DNA of 64,000 nt, from NCBI RefSeq assembly GCF_002835995.1, contig NZ_PJBZ01000052.1, positions 22,180 through 86,179 on the forward strand, in the 5' to 3' direction. The stretch's first letter is position 1, and every line of letters begins with the position of its first letter. The stretch comes from Psychromonas sp. Urea-02u-13 (GTDB lineage: Bacteria > Pseudomonadota > Gammaproteobacteria > Enterobacterales > Psychromonadaceae). Positions 44,388 through 54,045 of this stretch are shown piece after piece. Below the pieces are notes generated by a model. The model saw only the letters and a program-made list of their open reading frames with translations, was not told where the DNA came from and made no database searches. The position numbers and the translations under genes are program-made.

Positions 44388-45590
44388 CTAAACGCTTAAG
44401 CAATCAAACTCAACTAATGTATCTACGTCTGCTTCATAATCAACACCGTCAATACCAAAGCCGAATAACTGTAAGAACTCGTCTTTGTAATCTTGGTAAT
44501 CTGTTAATAAAAATAGATTTTCTGTTGTGATTTGAGGCCATAGATCAGTACATTCTTTCTGAACTTCATCACGTAATTCCCAGTCATCAAGACGTAAACG
44601 ACGTGCTTCATCAGTTGTTGCTGCGCTACCATCTGCTTTATAAAGTTGCGTAGTGAATAGACGGTGAATCTGTTCCATACAACCTTCGTGCAAACCTTTT
44701 TCTTTCATGATTCTAAATACCATAGAAAGGTATAAAGGCATCACTGGAATTGCAGAACTTGCTTGTGTTACTACGCTTTTTTGTACTGAAACGTAAGCTT
44801 CACCATTTAATGAATCAAGTTGTGCTTGAATCGCTGTTGATGCACGGTCTAAATCGATTTTTGCTTTACCTAATGCGCCATTCCAATAGATAGGCCACGT
44901 TAGTTCAGTACCAATGTAAGAGTAAGCAATCGTTTTAACGCCTTGTGCTAATACACCCGCTTCAGAAAGCGCGCTTAACCAAAGCTCCCAATCTTGTCCG
45001 CCCATTACAGTAACCGTGTTAGCAATTTCTTCTTCGCTAGCAGGCTCAACCGATGCTTCGATGATCACATCTTTATTTGTATCGATAGCCGTTGAAACAT
45101 ATGTTTCGCCAATAGGTTTAAGTGCAGAACGAATCACTTCACCTGTATCAGGCATTTTACGAACAGGTGCAGCTACTGAGTAGATAATCGCATCAATTTG
45201 ACCTAAGTCTTCTTTGATTAACTCAATAACTTTAGCTTTGATTTCATGTGAGAATGCATCGCCGTTAATGCTTTTAGCATATAGGCCATCTGCTTTTGCT
45301 TGTTTTTCAAAAGCAGCACTGTTGTACCAACCAGCAGAACCGGTTTTACGCTCTGTTGCTGGTTTTTCAAAAAACACACCAATCGTTGAAGCGTCAGAGC
45401 CGTAAGCGGCAGCAACACGAGATGACATGCCGTAACCAGCTGAAGAGCCGATCACTAATACACGTTTAGGACCATTTTTAATTTTGCCCTGTTGTTTTGT
45501 GTATTCAATTTGCGCTTGTACATTTTTTTCACAGCCTACTGGATGCGTTGTTGTACAGATAAAGCCACGAATCTTTGGTTTGATGATCAT
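44388..45590 (-). CDS. fabV: Enoyl-ACP/trans-2-enoyl-CoA reductase FabV (NADH)
   Basis: 400 residues. It begins [20 protein letters not shown], and the NADH site is [15 protein letters not shown]. The catalytic Tyr-x8-Lys lies in [27 protein letters not shown] sequence (Tyr and Lys both present). It reduces the enoyl double bond in the last step of fatty acid elongation. FabV enzymes are poorly inhibited by triclosan, unlike FabI. Stand-alone gene with its own terminator. Confidence 0.96.
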   Translation of the reverse strand: MIIKPKIRGFICTTTHPVGCEKNVQAQIEYTKQQGKIKNGPKRVLVIGSSAGYGMSSRVAAAYGSDASTIGVFFEKPATERKTGSAGWYNSAAFEKQAKADGLYAKSINGDAFSHEIKAKVIELIKEDLGQIDAIIYSVAAPVRKMPDTGEVIRSALKPIGETYVSTAIDTNKDVIIEASVEPASEEEIANTVTVMGGQDWELWLSALSEAGVLAQGVKTIAYSYIGTELTWPIYWNGALGKAKIDLDRASTAIQAQLDSLNGEAYVSVQKSVVTQASSAIPVMPLYLSMVFRIMKEKGLHEGCMEQIHRLFTTQLYKADGSAATTDEARRLRLDDWELRDEVQKECTDLWPQITTENLFLLTDYQDYKDEFLQLFGFGIDGVDYEADVDTLVEFDCLSV

Positions 45591-45646
45591 AATTTAATCT
45601 CTTCTTTTTAAATAATTTTTCTAAGTGGGCAGTAATATACACTGTT

Positions 45647-46855
45647 TTATTGTGTGTTCAAAATAGCAGGCAGTTCCCCGCTTAATCCCATCGCTTGTTT
45701 AATAAACTGTTTTTTCAGCGGACTTACATTATCTGCAAATATCAATGCTAAATCACGGGCTGTTTTTTTTAATGGATTATCACCCTGGAAAAGCTGTTTT
45801 AACACTTCCATTGAAGCGATCATTTGTGTGGCTTCCGTTTTACGCCAGCGTTCAAATTGACGCAAATTAGCATAAACACCAATATCTTTATCAGCTTCGC
45901 TATTTTCTAAAATACACTGGGCAAGACTCACCGCATCAAGCAGACCTAAATTAACGCCCTGACCCGCAAGCGGATGAATGGTATGTGCGGCGTCACCAAT
46001 CAGTGCAATACGATGTTTAGCAAAATCACGCGCATAACGCATAGTCAGCGGAAAGCTATGTCGCTCACTTTGTAATTCACAAAAACCTAAGCGATTATCA
46101 AAGGTACGCGTGAGCTGTTTATTAAATTCTCTATCAGAAAGCGCCAATAACTGTTTGGCTTTTTCTGGTGGAACAGACCAAACAATTGAGCAGAGATCTT
46201 TTTCAAAAAGTGGTAGGAATGCTAACGGACCGTCGGGGGTAAATACTTGGCGAGCACAATGTTCATGGGCAAGATCCGTTTTAACCGTTGCCACTAATGC
46301 ATGATGGTTATAATCCCAGTGCGTTAGTGGAATATCGACTTTATTACGCACCCATGAGTTTGCGCCATCTGCGCCAACCACTAGCTTAGTGGTAATGTTT
46401 TTTCCACTTTCTAATGTTAACCAGGCTTCACCATCACCCAATGCGATATTAGTTAATTTATCAGGCGAATAAAAAGTAACGTTGGATTGCTTTTGTACCG
46501 TGGTTAATAGCGCATGTTGGATTTGTTCATTTTCAATAATGTAACCCAATTGCGTCGCGTCAACCTGCTGTGCATCAAAGGCTATTTTACCAAAGCTGTC
46601 TTTTTCCCACACAGTCATAGTGTCGTAAGGCGTAATGCGCTGTGGATTAATAGCAGGCCAAACATCCAGTTTTTCAAAAATAGTACGGCTAGCCGCGCTG
46701 ATCGCACTAACACGTGTAGCAGGTGTTTCGCTTAAGGAATTAGCTTGGTTATTTTCGATAATGGCGATATTCAATGTGCTTTTAGCCAAAGAGGCAGCAA
46801 GTGTTAGCCCCACCATACCGCCGCCAACGATGGTTAAATCATAGGATAACATCAT
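45647..46855 (-). CDS. ubiI: 2-octaprenylphenol hydroxylase UbiI (VisC), FAD-dependent
   Basis: 402 residues of the UbiH/UbiF/UbiI flavoprotein family. FAD motifs: LTIVGGGMVGLTLA at the N-terminus, LVVGADGANSWVR in the middle and ALIGDAAHTIHPLAGQGVNLGL. It hydroxylates C5 of the ubiquinone ring precursor. Assignment to UbiI over UbiF or UbiH rests on position: it overlaps the ubiH stop by four bases (ATGA) in the ygfB-pepP-ubiH-ubiI order. Confidence 0.93.
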   Translation of the reverse strand: MMLSYDLTIVGGGMVGLTLAASLAKSTLNIAIIENNQANSLSETPATRVSAISAASRTIFEKLDVWPAINPQRITPYDTMTVWEKDSFGKIAFDAQQVDATQLGYIIENEQIQHALLTTVQKQSNVTFYSPDKLTNIALGDGEAWLTLESGKNITTKLVVGADGANSWVRNKVDIPLTHWDYNHHALVATVKTDLAHEHCARQVFTPDGPLAFLPLFEKDLCSIVWSVPPEKAKQLLALSDREFNKQLTRTFDNRLGFCELQSERHSFPLTMRYARDFAKHRIALIGDAAHTIHPLAGQGVNLGLLDAVSLAQCILENSEADKDIGVYANLRQFERWRKTEATQMIASMEVLKQLFQGDNPLKKTARDLALIFADNVSPLKKQFIKQAMGLSGELPAILNTQ

Positions 46856-48102
46856 GATTTTTCTTCTTGTGTAAATAGGTTAAATTGCCCTTTCGCTTGC
46901 TTTACGATGGGTGCGCTGAGCGAGGGAATACAAGCGATAGCTTGCAATGCAATCGTGCGTCCGAAAACAAAAGGTAAATGTGGGTTACTGAAAATTCGCA
47001 CTATAGAGTCAGTCATCGTAATCGTGCGTTGATGATCCTTTTTACGCGCCTGCCAGTAACATTCTAACATCGCATAACCACCTAACTGGTTTACATCGTC
47101 TATTTCAGTAATGATCTTCGCAAGCACACTGATATCACGCATGCCAAGATTAAACCCTTGTCCCATAACAGGGTGCAAACAGTGAGCCGCATTACCAATA
47201 GCCACACCACGATGCGTAATCGGTTTATCTGATTTAATCAGTTTTAATGGATAGCTATGGCGTTGCCCAGCTTTTGTGAAGATGCCAGCACGATAACCAA
47301 AGGCTTGCTGTAATTTAGCTAAAAAAGCATGTTCATCTAAAGCGAGTAACGCGGGTAATTCACTATTTTTAACCGACCAAACTAATGAATAACGATTATT
47401 AGAAAGTGGTAATAACGCTAATGGTCCTGCATCGGTAAAACGTTCATAAGCGCGATTCATATGCGCTTTATCGGCACTCACATTAGTGATAACCGCCGAA
47501 CATTGATAATCAGATTGGGCTGCAGATATTGATAACAGTTGATTGGTTTTGCTATTCGCGCCATCGGCGGCCACACATAATTTAGCTTCGATTATTTGTT
47601 TGTTTTGTAATTCGCAGATAACCGTTTGAGTCTGTTTTTCTATATTAATTAATGCACTATTATAGAATCGTTTAATTTGAGGGAAACGTGCTAATTGTTG
47701 CTGTAGCACTTGCCCAACATTTTGCAACTCAACCACCGCCCCGAAAGGCAAGTTAGAAGCTGTTTTTTCTAGGTTAACAATGCCTAAATTACCTCGATCT
47801 GAAATATGGATATCATCAATCGGTTGTGCATTTTGTTTTAGCGCAGCCCATAAACCAAGGTTATCTAATAACCCACAGCTACCCGCGCTCAGAGCAATGC
47901 TGCGCGCATCAAAACCAGGGTGTGCACCTTTATCCAATCGTTCTGGATTATCATCAATTAAAACAATCTTGAGTGCAGGCGACTGTTTAATAATGGCAAG
48001 TGCCAATAAACAGCCAGACATGCCCGCACCAACAATAACGATATCGGCTTCAATCGTAGTATCAGCCTGTGCGCTGTTTTGATTAGCCATGCGTTTTTGC
48101 AT
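46852..48102 (-). CDS. ubiH: 2-octaprenyl-6-methoxyphenol hydroxylase UbiH, FAD-dependent
   Basis: 416 residues. FAD motifs are IVIVGAGMSGCLLALAI, CVAADGANSKT and AIGNAAHCLHPVMGQGFNLGMRD. It hydroxylates C4 in ubiquinone synthesis. It overlaps the pepP stop by 20 bases at ATG 48102; ATG 48090 (MANQNS) is an alternative start because E. coli UbiH begins closer to the FAD motif. Tightly coupled with ubiI downstream. Confidence 0.94.
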   Translation of the reverse strand: MQKRMANQNSAQADTTIEADIVIVGAGMSGCLLALAIIKQSPALKIVLIDDNPERLDKGAHPGFDARSIALSAGSCGLLDNLGLWAALKQNAQPIDDIHISDRGNLGIVNLEKTASNLPFGAVVELQNVGQVLQQQLARFPQIKRFYNSALINIEKQTQTVICELQNKQIIEAKLCVAADGANSKTNQLLSISAAQSDYQCSAVITNVSADKAHMNRAYERFTDAGPLALLPLSNNRYSLVWSVKNSELPALLALDEHAFLAKLQQAFGYRAGIFTKAGQRHSYPLKLIKSDKPITHRGVAIGNAAHCLHPVMGQGFNLGMRDISVLAKIITEIDDVNQLGGYAMLECYWQARKKDHQRTITMTDSIVRIFSNPHLPFVFGRTIALQAIACIPSLSAPIVKQAKGQFNLFTQEEKS

Positions 48103-49396
48103 CCGCCATCAAGGCCTCAATCTCATCAATTGTTTTAGGCACATCTGCGCTTAATACTTCGGCGCCATGCTCTGTAACCAATAAGTCATCTTCAATGCGA
48201 ATACCAATGCCTTTCCAACAATCCTCAACATCTGCATCATGGCTAACATATAAACCAGGTTCGATAGTGATTGCCATACCCGCTTCTAACAAACGAGGAT
48301 TTTCAAGCGTGCCGTAATCACCAGCATCATGGACATCTAGCCCTAAATAATGACCAATACCATGCATATAAAAGGCTTTATAACTTTCATCTTCAATAAG
48401 CGTTTCACGATCGCCAGATAATAAACCCAGTAATAACAAGCCATCCACTAGTCGTTCAACAACACTTTTATTGATATCAACCAGTGCAACGCCAGGTTTA
48501 ACTTGGTTAATCGCTGCAACTTGTATATCAAGCACCAATTGGTATAACGTCGCTTGATGCTCAGTAAAGGTGCCGTTAACAGGGAAAGTACGTGTTATAT
48601 CTCCCGCGTAACCTTGGTATTCAGCGCCAGCATCTATTAGAACAAGATCGCCATCTTTTAGTTGTTTGTCATTTTCGGTGTAATGCAAAATACAGGCATT
48701 ATTACCACCCGCAACAATACTGTTATAAGCGACATCACGTGTGCCTTGCAGTGCAAATTGGTGTTTAATCTCAGCTTCTAGCTGATATTCCCACATACCC
48801 ACATGACAAGTTTGCATCGCGCGCACATGGCCCGATGCTGAAATTTCAGCGGCTTCTGCTAATAGCTTTGCTTCAGCTTCTGATTTAATAACACGCATTT
48901 CATGTAATAAAGGTAAACAGTCAAAATAACAACGTGGTGCAATTGCCCCTCTGCGTTTTGATACTCGTAATTTATTGACGATCGTTTTGATACTGGCATC
49001 CAGTGAATCAGACTGAAACATTGGATAATATAACGCGTCAACACCATTTAACATCGACTCAAGCTGCGTTTCAAATTCATCAACCGGGTAAGCTTCATCA
49101 ACACTTAACTGAGTAATTGCAGCCGCTTGCCCTAAACGATAACCATGCCAAATTTCTGCACTTTTATCTTTTTTACGATTAAATAAAATCACTTGATGAG
49201 AATCTGCATTTTTAATCAGCATCAATATTGCATCAGGCTCATCAAACCCGCTGAGATAATGAAAATCACTATTTTGTCGAAACGGATATTCACAGTCATT
49301 ATTGCGAATAGTTTCTGCCGAGGCAGGAAATAGCGCCATGCTATTAACTTGCATTTTTTTAATAAATTGAATTCTGCGTTGCTGGAATAGGCTCAT
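48083..49396 (-). CDS. pepP: Xaa-Pro aminopeptidase P
   Basis: 437 residues, family M24B. It removes N-terminal residues preceding proline. The dinuclear metal ligands are visible: LIDAGAEYQGYAGDITRTFP (two Asp), MHGIGHYLGLDVHD (His), MAITIEPGLY (Glu) and IRIEDDLLVT (Glu). The N-terminal domain begins MSLFQQRRIQFIKKM. It lies 17 bp after ygfB and overlaps ubiH, as in E. coli. Confidence 0.96.
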   Translation of the reverse strand: MSLFQQRRIQFIKKMQVNSMALFPASAETIRNNDCEYPFRQNSDFHYLSGFDEPDAILMLIKNADSHQVILFNRKKDKSAEIWHGYRLGQAAAITQLSVDEAYPVDEFETQLESMLNGVDALYYPMFQSDSLDASIKTIVNKLRVSKRRGAIAPRCYFDCLPLLHEMRVIKSEAEAKLLAEAAEISASGHVRAMQTCHVGMWEYQLEAEIKHQFALQGTRDVAYNSIVAGGNNACILHYTENDKQLKDGDLVLIDAGAEYQGYAGDITRTFPVNGTFTEHQATLYQLVLDIQVAAINQVKPGVALVDINKSVVERLVDGLLLLGLLSGDRETLIEDESYKAFYMHGIGHYLGLDVHDAGDYGTLENPRLLEAGMAITIEPGLYVSHDADVEDCWKGIGIRIEDDLLVTEHGAEVLSADVPKTIDEIEALMADAKTHG

Positions 49397-49413
49397 GATG
49401 ATGTTACTCTAGG

Positions 49414-49983
49414 TTAGTGAATTGTTTTAGAGGCGGGTGTACTAGGCTTACGCGAAAAATGATTAAAGCAAAGCATTGCCCCAACACGCAAATATTCAAC
49501 AATTTCAGCATAAGCAATTTCAGAGTCTTCGTCTTCTTGCTCAAAATCAAAACTCACTAATGAAATATCGCGAATGTCTTTGATTAATTCCTGAACTTCT
49601 TCGCTTGCTTCGTTAAGTGCCGATTGCACCATGCCAAAACCAACTAAAAAACCTTGTGCCCACTGAGACATTGACTCACAACGATCATCAAGCGGTTTAT
49701 CATCATCGGGTAATAACAGATTAAACCCTAAGCCATCATCAGTAAATTGGCTGACCACTTGAGCATGCAGAGAAGTCACTAGTGCCTTGGCTTTTTTGGG
49801 AAGCCCCATGCCTTCATTGACGACATCATTAAAATGGGTTAACCAACCTTTTGAGCCGAGCTCAATGCCTCCACAGATAAACCCAGATAATATACCGTGC
49901 ACTTCAGAGGCACTGGTAAACAGCTCGGCTTCATCTAAAACTTCTGTTATTTGGGTAAAATTTGGCAAGGGTTCAATACTCAT
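49414..49983 (-). CDS. ygfB: UPF0149 family protein YgfB
   Basis: About 189 residues starting at MSIEPLPNF (ATG 49983); a GTG three codons upstream is possible. SEVHGILSGFICGG, DDGLGFNLLLPDDD and SEIAYAEIVEYLRVGAMLCF are UPF0149 landmarks. The molecular role is not settled in most bacteria. It heads ygfB-pepP-ubiH-ubiI and diverges from zapA. Confidence 0.92.
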   Translation of the reverse strand: MSIEPLPNFTQITEVLDEAELFTSASEVHGILSGFICGGIELGSKGWLTHFNDVVNEGMGLPKKAKALVTSLHAQVVSQFTDDGLGFNLLLPDDDKPLDDRCESMSQWAQGFLVGFGMVQSALNEASEEVQELIKDIRDISLVSFDFEQEDEDSEIAYAEIVEYLRVGAMLCFNHFSRKPSTPASKTIH

Positions 49984-50123
49984 CAGCGTCACTCTATAAT
50001 TATTAATAGTGACAGAATACTACCCTTACCTTGGTATTGTCACCAGTAATTACTTGAAAGTTGCTAACTAGCTAGCTATATTAAGGCTTCTTTTAAAAGG
50101 CTTCTTTCTTATATAGGTTGGTT

Positions 50124-50414
50124 ATGGCACATCTTGATATCACTATTTTAGGGCAACAATACAAAATGGGCTGTCCTGATGGTGAAGAGGAGAGCTTAAA
50201 ACAGTCAGTTATTCAGTTTAATGACAAGCTAAAAAACATGAAAGAGACAGCACCTGGTCGACGTAACGAGCAACATATTGTCACGGCAGCACTCAATTAT
50301 TGCCACTCATTAAATATCGAAAGAATAAAAAATGAGAAGTATGCTCAAGAATTAAATAAGCGCATACAGTTTTTACAAGACTCCATTGAACAAGCATTAA
50401 CCCCTACAAAATAA
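50124..50414 (+). CDS. zapA: Cell division protein ZapA
   Basis: 96 residues from ATG 50124 (MAHLDITILGQQY). The N-terminal domain carries the family motif LDITILGQQYKMGCP, and a C-terminal coiled coil (~55-90) forms the tetramer. ZapA cross-links FtsZ protofilaments in the Z-ring. It precedes the 6S RNA gene, as in E. coli. Confidence 0.94.
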   Translation: MAHLDITILGQQYKMGCPDGEEESLKQSVIQFNDKLKNMKETAPGRRNEQHIVTAALNYCHSLNIERIKNEKYAQELNKRIQFLQDSIEQALTPTK

Positions 50415-50525
50415 AATATTGAATCGATTTACTTGGTTATTGTAAATCTGTTCAATCGCTAATCAAGCACAGCTAAAATTGTAAAAAAAACTGTTAAAAA
50501 TCGAAAAACAAGCGTACAGTTATTT

Positions 50526-50705
50526 TAACCCTCGGGTATCCGCTAATCTTGACTAAGTCCCTGAGCCGATAAGTAATACTCCGGTGACTTGGCTTGAATG
50601 CTATTGTGCAAGCTCGGCTCGTATCGAGAAGCCTGCGGCAAACACTGAGACACCAACTTTGACCTTCGGGTTTAAGGTCCAAGTCAATAACGATACCCTT
50701 GGGTT
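50526..50705 (+). ncRNA. ssrS: 6S RNA
   Basis: About 180 nt between zapA and ygfA, the conserved ssrS position. The ends pair (AACCCTCGGGTATC with GATACCCTTGGGTT), closing a long rod. Internal conserved blocks match E. coli 6S: AGTCCCTGAGCCGATA near the 5' side, GCTCGG...CGAGAAGCCT around the central bubble and ACCTTCGGGTTTAAGG near the 3' side. It mimics an open promoter and sequesters sigma-70 RNA polymerase in stationary phase. Ends are estimated to within a few bases. Confidence 0.92.
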
Positions 50706-50784
50706 ACTAATTCTAGCTGACAGCTTTTAGCTCTCAGTCACTAGCTAAAAAATTTCCCTCTCCTGAATTTAATAATGCTGTTCT

Positions 50785-51387
50785 ATGAATGATTCTCTTT
50801 CTCGTCACCACATTCGTAAAGAAATTCGCTCTGCACGACGTGCGTTATCAAATGAGCAACAAAGCACAGACGCTGAAAAATTATTAACTCACCTGATTCA
50901 ATTAAATAAAGTCCAATACGCTGAAAAAATTGCTATCTCGCTTGCCTTTGATGGTGAAATTCAAACATTGCCGTTTATCGAGTGGTGTTGGGAAAATAAT
51001 AAACAAGTTTATTTACCTGTCATACATCCCTTTAATAAAGGCCACTTGCTGTTTTTACATTACACAGCGACAACAACCATGTTCATCAATCAATACGGTA
51101 TCGCGGAACCGAAATTGAATGTGCAGTTGATTTGCCCAGTGAAAGAATTAGATCTTATTTTCACGCCATTAGTTGCCTTTGATAAACAAGGAAACCGCAT
51201 TGGCATGGGAGGCGGTTATTATGATCGCACCTTCGCACCTTGGTTTTCACAGCAAACAGGCCCTTACCCAATCGGCCTCGCACACGATTGCCAACAGGTC
51301 ATTGCTCTACCAACTGAATCATGGGATGTGCCACTTCCGCAAATAATCACACCATCAATGTCATACCATTTCAGTACAAAAAAATAA
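50785..51387 (+). CDS. ygfA: 5-formyltetrahydrofolate cyclo-ligase
   Basis: 200 residues. RHHIRKEIRSARRAL begins the family domain, and the ATP and folate site is GNRIGMGGGYYDRTF. It converts 5-formyl-THF to 5,10-methenyl-THF. The gene follows 6S RNA and in E. coli is read from the same precursor; the same seems likely here, with no terminator visible between. Confidence 0.95.
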   Translation: MNDSLSRHHIRKEIRSARRALSNEQQSTDAEKLLTHLIQLNKVQYAEKIAISLAFDGEIQTLPFIEWCWENNKQVYLPVIHPFNKGHLLFLHYTATTTMFINQYGIAEPKLNVQLICPVKELDLIFTPLVAFDKQGNRIGMGGGYYDRTFAPWFSQQTGPYPIGLAHDCQQVIALPTESWDVPLPQIITPSMSYHFSTKK

Positions 51388-51541
51388 TCCCCGTTAATAT
51401 GTGAATCCATTACCACAGCAAACATTTTTCTAGAAACGAGCCGTATTTAATCTGCGCATAATTTGCCTTAGTGACTTTGCATCATGACCTATCATGGGTA
51501 TAATCTCGCCACTTTTAGCGCTCACTTCAGGATACAAAACC

Positions 51542-52198
51542 ATGACTCAAGATGATAAGAAAAAAGCAGCTGCTTATGCCGCATTAGAATACGTTGAAAA
51601 AGGCAGTATTGTTGGTGTTGGTACAGGCTCTACGGTTAATCACTTCATTGATGCATTAGCAACGATGAAAGACGATATTGAAGGTGCAGTGTCTAGCTCA
51701 GAAGCATCAACAGCAAAACTAAAAGAATATGGTATTGAAGTCTTTGATCTTAACTCTGTCGCTGACCTAAGCGTTTATGTAGATGGCGCAGATGAAATCA
51801 ACTCATATAACCATATGATTAAAGGCGGTGGTGCGGCATTAACTCGTGAGAAAATTGTATCAGCTGTTGCCGATAAATTTATCTGTATTGTTGATGATAC
51901 TAAAAACGTTGATGTATTAGGTGAGTTTCCATTACCCGTTGAAGTGATTCCAATGGCGCGCAGCTACGTAGCACGTGAACTTGTTAAATTAGGTGGAGAC
52001 CCGGTTTACCGCCAAGGTGTTTTAACCGATAACGGTAATATCATTTTAGATGTTCACAATATGAAAATCGCTGAACCACTGAAATTAGAAGCAGAGATCA
52101 ATGCAATTGTTGGCGTTGTAACAAACGGGTTATTTGCAAACCGTGCCGCTGACGTTGTATTGGTTGGTACGCCAGAAGGCGTTAAAACGTTTAAATAA
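51542..52198 (+). CDS. rpiA: Ribose-5-phosphate isomerase A
   Basis: 218 residues from ATG 51542 ([18 protein letters not shown]), which matches the E. coli start; AGGA lies about 9 bases upstream. The phosphate loop is [15 protein letters not shown], and the active site is VDGADEIN and [11 protein letters not shown]. It interconverts ribose-5-P and ribulose-5-P. A 12-bp-stem hairpin follows at 52209-52237. Confidence 0.96.
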   Translation: MTQDDKKKAAAYAALEYVEKGSIVGVGTGSTVNHFIDALATMKDDIEGAVSSSEASTAKLKEYGIEVFDLNSVADLSVYVDGADEINSYNHMIKGGGAALTREKIVSAVADKFICIVDDTKNVDVLGEFPLPVEVIPMARSYVARELVKLGGDPVYRQGVLTDNGNIILDVHNMKIAEPLKLEAEINAIVGVVTNGLFANRAADVVLVGTPEGVKTFK

Positions 52199-52208
52199 TA
52201 AAAGCATT

Positions 52209-52237
52209 AATGCCTTAATATCTTCTATTAAGGCATT
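52209..52237 (+). terminator. Hairpin after rpiA
   Basis: AATGCCTTAATA and TATTAAGGCATT form a perfect 12-bp stem with a 5-base loop. No strong T-run follows, so termination may be inefficient. Confidence 0.5.
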
Positions 52238-52429
52238 GGTTAATCTGCAAGCTAACGATTTAGATCAAAAAAATATTAATAGTGCTAATTTTTCATATGT
52301 GAATTAGCTCACATAAGTTTCCAATTGACACTATTTTTGCTATTTTAGCCTCACTAAAATTTTTTCACCCTCTTTTTAATATTATTGTTTGTCTATTTAT
52401 CTGCACATGCAGAGCTCAAGGAACTAGAA

Positions 52430-53659
52430 ATGACTCAATTTTCACTCAACAAAGATAAAATAAAAATCCTTCTTTTAGAAGGTTTACACCACAGCTCAGT
52501 TGATACTTTCACACAAGCCGGTTACACCAACATCGAAAGCATCAAAACATCCCTAAGCGAAGAAGATCTGATTGAGAAAATTAAAGATGTCCATTTTGTG
52601 GGTATCCGTAGTCGTTCAAACCTAAATGAAAAAGTATTAGCAGCCGCTGATAAATTAGTCGGTATTGGTTGTTTCTGTATCGGTACAAACCAAGTTGACT
52701 TAAACGCGGCACAAGCAAAAGGTGTTGCTGTATTTAACGCGCCTTTCTCAAATACACGTAGTGTTGCAGAGCTAGTATTAGGCCAAGCATTATTATTATT
52801 ACGTGGCGTGCCAGAGCGTAATGCTAAAGCTCACCGTGGTGAATGGGATAAATCAGCAACAGGTTCATATGAAGCTCGTGGAAAAAATCTAGGTATTATT
52901 GGTTACGGTCATATCGGTACGCAGTTCGGAATTTTGGCTGAAAACTTAGGTTTCCGTGTTTCTTTTTACGATATTGAAAGTAAATTAACATTAGGTAATG
53001 CAACACAAATTGCATCAATGGAAGAGTTACTTGCACAGTCTGATGTTATCAGTTTGCACGTGCCAGAAATTCCTTCAACTAAAAACATGATGGGTGCAAA
53101 AGAGTTTGCTCAAATGAAAGATGGTGCCATCTTCATGAATGCAGCACGTGGTACAGTTGTTGATATTCCAGCGCTTTGCGCCGCACTTGAAAGTAAAAAG
53201 CTTTCTGGCGCAGCCATTGATGTATTCCCAACAGAGCCAAAATCAAATAACGAAGAATTTGAATCTCCACTACGTAAATTTGATAACGTGATTCTAACAC
53301 CACACGTAGGTGGTAGCACGCAAGAAGCACAAGAAAACATTGGTTATGAAGTTGCTGGTAAACTGGTTAAATATTCTGATAACGGCTCTACGCTGTCATC
53401 TAAGAACTTCCCAGAAGTATCATTACCAGGCCATGCTGATGCAAGTCGTTTATTACATATTCACCAAAATCAACCAGGTATCTTAACTAAGATTAACTTG
53501 GCGTTTGCTGAAGCGAATATCAACATTGCAGCGCAGTATCTGCAAACTAACGAAAATATTGGTTATGTTGTTATCGATGTAAACGGTGAAGATGCTGATG
53601 AAGCATTGATTAAATTAAAAGCAATCGAAGGCACAATCCGAGCACGTCTATTGAATTAA
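52430..53659 (+). CDS. serA: D-3-phosphoglycerate dehydrogenase
   Basis: 409 residues from ATG 52430 (MTQFSLNKDKIKILLLEG), with AAGGA upstream. The NAD site is GIIGYGHIGTQFG, catalytic Arg and Glu lie in the usual blocks, and the catalytic His is in LTPHVGGSTQEAQ. A C-terminal ACT domain (~335-409) binds serine for feedback inhibition. It catalyses the first step of serine synthesis. Its 3' region contains three tandem hairpin repeats before the terminator. Confidence 0.96.
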   Translation: MTQFSLNKDKIKILLLEGLHHSSVDTFTQAGYTNIESIKTSLSEEDLIEKIKDVHFVGIRSRSNLNEKVLAAADKLVGIGCFCIGTNQVDLNAAQAKGVAVFNAPFSNTRSVAELVLGQALLLLRGVPERNAKAHRGEWDKSATGSYEARGKNLGIIGYGHIGTQFGILAENLGFRVSFYDIESKLTLGNATQIASMEELLAQSDVISLHVPEIPSTKNMMGAKEFAQMKDGAIFMNAARGTVVDIPALCAALESKKLSGAAIDVFPTEPKSNNEEFESPLRKFDNVILTPHVGGSTQEAQENIGYEVAGKLVKYSDNGSTLSSKNFPEVSLPGHADASRLLHIHQNQPGILTKINLAFAEANINIAAQYLQTNENIGYVVIDVNGEDADEALIKLKAIEGTIRARLLN

Positions 53660-53664
53660 GGATC

Positions 53665-53960
53665 GGCTTCAAAATTAGTTGTTCTTTTTTAAAGGAACCT
53701 GTCTGTTGAGGTTCTTTTAAATACTTTAGAACAAATTACTTTGCAACGATTCCTAAGAATGGGCTTCAAAATTAGTTGTTCTTTTTTAAAAGAACCTGTC
53801 TGTTGAGGTTCTTTTAAATACTTTAGAACAAATCATTTTGCAACGATTCCTAAGAATTGGCTTCAAAATCACTTGATCTTTTGTTTTCAAAATAACTAGT
53901 CGGTTTAGTTTTTTTGAAAATACTTTAGAACACGTAATTTTGTAATGGTTCCTAAGGATT
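53665..53960 (+). repeat. Three tandem ~97-bp hairpin repeats downstream of serA
   Basis: Units begin at 53665, 53762 and 53859 with GGCTTCAAAA and end with a TTCCTAAG(G)AT-type motif. Units 1 and 2 differ at about four bases; unit 3 is diverged and 102 bp long. Each has a long stem-loop: in unit 2, TTTAAAAGAACCT pairs perfectly with AGGTTCTTTTAAA. Unit 1 keeps pairing through a G-U wobble, and unit 3 has a different but still complementary stem (TTTTCAAAA with TTTTGAAAA). The fold is conserved more than the sequence, pointing to a plus-strand RNA. Confidence 0.9.
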
Positions 53961-53971
53961 GGCGCGTAATT

Positions 53972-54009
53972 AAAAAAGGGTAAATAGTTTAACTATTTAC
54001 CCTTTTTTG
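53972..54009 (+). terminator. Intrinsic terminator after the serA repeats
   Basis: AAAAAAGGGTAAATAGTT and AACTATTTACCCTTTTTT form a nearly loop-free 18-bp palindrome ending in T6. Confidence 0.9.
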
Positions 54010-54045
54010 TTTTCTGTATTTAAAAATCATGTATGAGTAAATATT

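Noticed and set aside
53665..53960. CRISPR array.
   Set aside because: Repeats of ~97 bp run head to tail with no unique spacers and no cas genes.
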